Below are positions 5,853-7,597 of a DNA stretch of 7,597 bases, piece by piece. Source of the stretch: Bacillota bacterium (lineage in GTDB: Bacteria; Bacillota; Clostridia; Lachnospirales; Lachnospiraceae); contig JAEWHU010000234.1 in NCBI GenBank assembly GCA_023387635.1, positions 1 to 7,597 of the forward strand, in the 5' to 3' direction. Below the pieces are notes generated by a model. The model was not told the DNA's origin. It saw only the letters and a program-made list of their open reading frames with translations, and searched no databases. Numbering within the stretch: position 1 is the first letter of the stretch; every line of letters starts with the position of its first letter. Position numbers and translations under genes: made by a program.

Positions 5853-5864
5853 GTAATGTATAAT
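5836..5864 (+). promoter_or_regulatory. Strong sigma-A promoter for the small membrane protein gene
   Basis: TTGAGA (5836-5841), a 17-base spacer and TATAAT (5859-5864) match the consensus at 11 of 12 positions. The start would be near 5871, leaving a leader of about 125 nt. The overlap with the inverted repeat at 5819-5852 points to repression. Confidence 0.72.
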
Positions 5865-5887
5865 CATTATATAGAATTTATATTTAA

Positions 5888-5995
5888 TTATTAGTAACTG
5901 GCCCTAGAACAAGTGAAGGAATACAGATTCTAGGCATCGATATACAGCAGGTGTTTGAAGCTTTTAGTAAAATAATAAGATTGGAGAAAAGAAAT
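5888..5995 (+). other. Open, coding-like leader in frame with the downstream gene, containing a hairpin
   Basis: From 5888 the frame stays open into the membrane-protein gene and reads TGPRTSEGIQILGIDIQQVF and onward, a balanced amino-acid mix rather than AT-rich noise. The only early start codon is GTG at 5951, without a ribosome site. CCTAGAA (5903-5909) and TTCTAGG (5928-5934) form a 7-bp stem. This could be a relic of a coding sequence, an N-terminal extension, or simply a structured leader. No family is recognised. Confidence 0.25.
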
Positions 5996-6313
5996 ATGAA
6001 TGAGAATATTAGAAAGTTTGTTGAGTTTGGAGAGATGACGCTAAAATCTATTATAACTTTTTTGTATGGTATTGGATGTATTATAATTATTTATAAAGCT
6101 TATCTTTGGGGGAAATCAATATATTTAACTAGCTTCTATGAGAAACAAATAAGTTATTTTCGAGATGGTGAAAGGTGGATTACGTCAGAACCGGCTAATA
6201 ATTTATTTTTAGCTGTATTAGGATTTGTAGTTTATTTTATAATTGCTGCAGTAGTATGGAAGTTAATATGTGAATTACTATATATAATTTTTGAGAGAAT
6301 TGGGAGAAAATAA
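5996..6313 (+). CDS. Small two-helix membrane protein, DUF4282-like
   Basis: From the ATG at 5996 (GGAG at 5983-5986, nine bases upstream) the protein has 105 residues. There are two hydrophobic spans, at about 17-37 (IITFLYGIGCIIIIYKAYLW) and 70-93 (LFLAVLGFVVYFIIAAVVW). They are joined by a charged loop (FYEKQISYFRDGERW), which places loop and termini on opposite sides of the membrane. The opening FVEFGEM followed by a helix, and the ending KLICELLYIIFERI, resemble DUF4282 proteins, small two-helix membrane proteins of unknown function. The match is from pattern memory, so it is only moderately secure. An in-frame GTG at 5951 would add 15 residues but lacks a ribosome site. It is a monocistronic unit with a strong, operator-covered promoter and its own terminator, which suggests condition-dependent expression. 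Confidence 0.68.
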   Translation: MNENIRKFVEFGEMTLKSIITFLYGIGCIIIIYKAYLWGKSIYLTSFYEKQISYFRDGERWITSEPANNLFLAVLGFVVYFIIAAVVWKLICELLYIIFERIGRK

Positions 6314-6314
6314 T

Positions 6315-6351
6315 AATAGCACTCTATCAGGAGTAATGGTAGAGTGCTATT
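6315..6351 (+). terminator. Hairpin terminator overlapping the end of the membrane-protein gene region
   Basis: AATAGCACTCTATCA (6315-6329) pairs with TGGTAGAGTGCTATT (6337-6351) for 15 bp with one G-T pair and a 7-nt loop. It starts one base after the stop codon. The tail is poor in T (GGTACTTTCC), so the stem itself or 3'-end protection may matter more than the tail. Confidence 0.7.
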
Positions 6352-6469
6352 GGTACTTTCCGATCAAATAAATATATAAGGAATGTGGTATATTAATATC
6401 CAGATTAATATAATGGGATTATTATCTGTAAGTATATGCATAATTAGAATCAGGATGGGAGGAAAATTT

Positions 6470-6964
6470 ATGGAGAGAGACAAAGCTTTATCAACAGATG
6501 GGTTTATTATCACTCAACGACTAATGAAGGGTTTTCAATATGGAAGTATTAGTTCTGATATGAATGGTTGTGGTTGGATTGCTGCATATAATCTGTTCCG
6601 TGGATTAGGATATTCATATAATTATGAACAAGTATATGAAGAAATGAATAAAATACTTCCATACAAAGGTATGCTTGGAACACCAACGAAAACGTTAAGG
6701 AATTATATAAAAAGTAAGAATATATCAATTACTAATACCATATGGAAGAAGCCAACCATTAAGGCAAGTAAACAATGTAAAGTAGGGATTATCAGATACT
6801 TAGAAGGGTTTGAACCGCACTATGTTACATTTTTAAGAATAGATGAAGATAAATTTCGTTTCCTAAATGCGAAAGAAGGAAAGGAAGATTATATATTAAC
6901 AATGGAGCAATTTATAAAAATACATTGCTGGTTTCCTTTAGTAAGAACAATGATGGTTATGTAA
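6470..6964 (+). CDS. Candidate stand-alone papain-like (C39-like) cysteine peptidase
   Basis: From the ATG at 6470 (GGAGG at 6458-6462, seven bases upstream) the protein has 164 residues, no signal peptide and no membrane helix. NGCGWIAAYN (32-41) matches the Cys-Gly-x-x-Ala nucleophile helix of C39-like peptidases, with C34 as nucleophile. PHYVTFLRI supplies a candidate base at H117, and FLNA places N133 sixteen residues later, the His-to-Asp distance of C39 peptidases but with Asn instead of Asp. The usual oxyanion Gln six residues before the Cys is replaced by Ser28, so it may be divergent or non-peptidase. No transporter or bacteriocin peptide gene lies next to it. An in-frame ATG at 6383 would add 29 residues across the ribosome site and is unlikely. 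A TATAAT at 6409-6414 has no good -35 partner. The family assignment is from motifs only. Confidence 0.55.
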   Translation: MERDKALSTDGFIITQRLMKGFQYGSISSDMNGCGWIAAYNLFRGLGYSYNYEQVYEEMNKILPYKGMLGTPTKTLRNYIKSKNISITNTIWKKPTIKASKQCKVGIIRYLEGFEPHYVTFLRIDEDKFRFLNAKEGKEDYILTMEQFIKIHCWFPLVRTMMVM

Positions 6965-6975
6965 GTGAAAATATG

Positions 6976-7010
6976 GTGCCCTATCATGTAAGAGTTGATA
7001 GGGTACTTCT
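6976..7010 (+). terminator. Hairpin terminator after the peptidase-like gene
   Basis: GTGCCCTATCA (6976-6986) pairs with TGATAGGGTAC (6996-7006), 11 bp with one G-T pair and a 9-nt loop, followed by TTCTTATT. The stem core resembles the other terminators in this window. Confidence 0.72.
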
Positions 7011-7033
7011 TATTAATACATACACTGCCAAGG

Positions 7034-7064
7034 TAAATCTAATTTAAAAATTTTAAATCTAATT
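7034..7064. repeat. 11-bp direct repeats flanking an AT palindrome upstream of the MATE gene
   Basis: TAAATCTAATT occurs at 7034-7044 and again at 7054-7064, exactly 20 bp apart, about two helical turns. Between and overlapping them, ATTTAAAA (7042-7049) and TTTTAAAT (7051-7058) form an inverted repeat around one base. It lies about 110-140 bp before the MATE start codon and could be a regulator-binding site, but low-complexity AT sequence makes chance possible. A TATACT at 7094-7099 is a weak -10 candidate. Confidence 0.35.
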
Positions 7065-7175
7065 AAATACTGGATTATAAAGAAAATCTATTGTATACTT
7101 TCTACATTATGACTAAATATTTAAAATATAAAGAAACTAAAATATTTTATGTATTATTATGGAGTGGAGAGATAT

Positions 7176-7597
7176 ATGAAAATGAACCTTGGAACCCAAA
7201 AGATATCTAGATTGTTGTGGCAACTAAGTATTCCAGCTATTCTTGGAATGTTAAGTAGTGCTATCTTTAATATAGTAGATCGTATATATGTAGGTAAGAT
7301 AAGTTCGTATGCATTAACGGCAGTAGGTATTACTATGCCAGTGCAAATCATTCAAATGGCATTTATATTGTTAATTGGTATTGGAACGTCCTCTTTGATA
7401 TCGTTAAAATTAGGGGAAGGTAAGAAAGAAGAAGCTGAGGATATTTTATATTTAGCTCTAAAGTATATCATATTATTTTTAATTGCTTTTGCTGTTATAT
7501 TTATGCTCTTTCTAGATCCTATCTTACGCTCATTAGCTATTTCAGAGCAAGTATTGCCATATGCCAAAGATTATATTGTTATAATAATAGTTGGATC
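7176..7597 (+). CDS. MATE family multidrug efflux transporter, N-terminal part (cut by window end)
   Basis: The visible 140 residues begin MKMNLGTQKISRLLWQLSIP and continue with the diagnostic MATE first helix and loop: LSIPAILGMLSSAIFNIVDR followed by IYVGKISSYALTAVG. A second span (MPVQIIQMAFILLIGIGTS) leads to the cytoplasmic LKLGEGKKEEAEDIL segment and a third helix (YIILFLIAFAVIFMLFL). MATE proteins normally have about 450 residues and 12 helices and export cationic drugs or metabolites by Na+ or H+ antiport, so about two thirds lies beyond the window. GGAGAG at 7166-7171 supports the ATG at 7176; an in-frame ATG at 7182 is also possible. It follows a terminator and so has its own promoter, which I cannot place firmly. 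Substrate is not predictable from this part. Confidence 0.9.
   Translation, partial: MKMNLGTQKISRLLWQLSIPAILGMLSSAIFNIVDRIYVGKISSYALTAVGITMPVQIIQMAFILLIGIGTSSLISLKLGEGKKEEAEDILYLALKYIILFLIAFAVIFMLFLDPILRSLAISEQVLPYAKDYIVIIIVG

Noticed and set aside
6383..6469. ATG start extending the peptidase-like protein by 29 residues
   Set aside because: The extension crosses a strong GGAGG site and a TATAAT-like sequence, and has AT-rich, Ile-heavy composition.
7157..7567. Minus-strand open frames at the right end
   Set aside because: They are antisense shadows of the MATE transporter gene, whose + strand frame is unmistakable.
1..7597. CRISPR array, tRNA or rRNA genes, insertion sequence or attachment sites
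   Set aside because: No regularly spaced repeats, no tRNA-like cloverleaf or CCA end, no transposase frame and no terminal inverted repeats with target duplications were seen.

Overview
The window is AT-rich DNA from a low-GC Gram-positive anaerobe, most likely a clostridium of the Lachnospiraceae type. The reasons are AT-rich codon use, strong GGAG-type ribosome sites, sigma-A promoters close to consensus, and the gene mix: a cytoplasmic methyl-accepting protein, a FIST protein, a MYG1-like protein and a MATE transporter. Genus is a guess. All recognised genes lie on the + strand, mostly as one- or two-gene units separated by hairpin terminators.

Left part (1-1845). The window opens inside a gene whose visible end looks like the last part of a protein-kinase C-lobe followed by four zinc ribbons. 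After it comes a 300-residue von Willebrand A protein of the TerY type with an intact metal-binding site. Together they look like two parts of a TerY-P type phospho-signalling set (kinase, vWA protein, PP2C phosphatase); the phosphatase, if present, would lie outside the window. A hairpin terminator closes the unit.

Middle part (1945-4788). A perfect TTGACA-N17-TATAAT promoter and a structured leader of about 145 nt precede a FIST sensory protein. This is followed by a soluble chemoreceptor-type signalling protein, probably in the same operon. After a terminator comes a separately promoted 66-residue helix-turn-helix protein. The leaders of the chemoreceptor gene and of the helix-turn-helix gene contain the same RNA architecture: an 8-bp hairpin, a GCAAG/TTTGTGTCT stem-loop, an ATAYGC plus poly-A stretch, and a GCAGAAATG segment that can pair back into the loop and ends four bases before the ribosome site. 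The helices are kept by compensatory changes. I do not recognise it as a known riboswitch, and it is the strongest candidate here for something undescribed.

Right part (4811-7597). A MYG1/UPF0160 DHH-like phosphoesterase is followed by a small two-helix membrane protein (DUF4282-like) whose promoter is wrapped in a perfect 12-bp inverted repeat. Next come a stand-alone papain-like (C39-like) cysteine peptidase candidate and the start of a MATE efflux pump cut by the window end. Several terminators share a CTCTATCA-type stem, forming a recurrent hairpin family.
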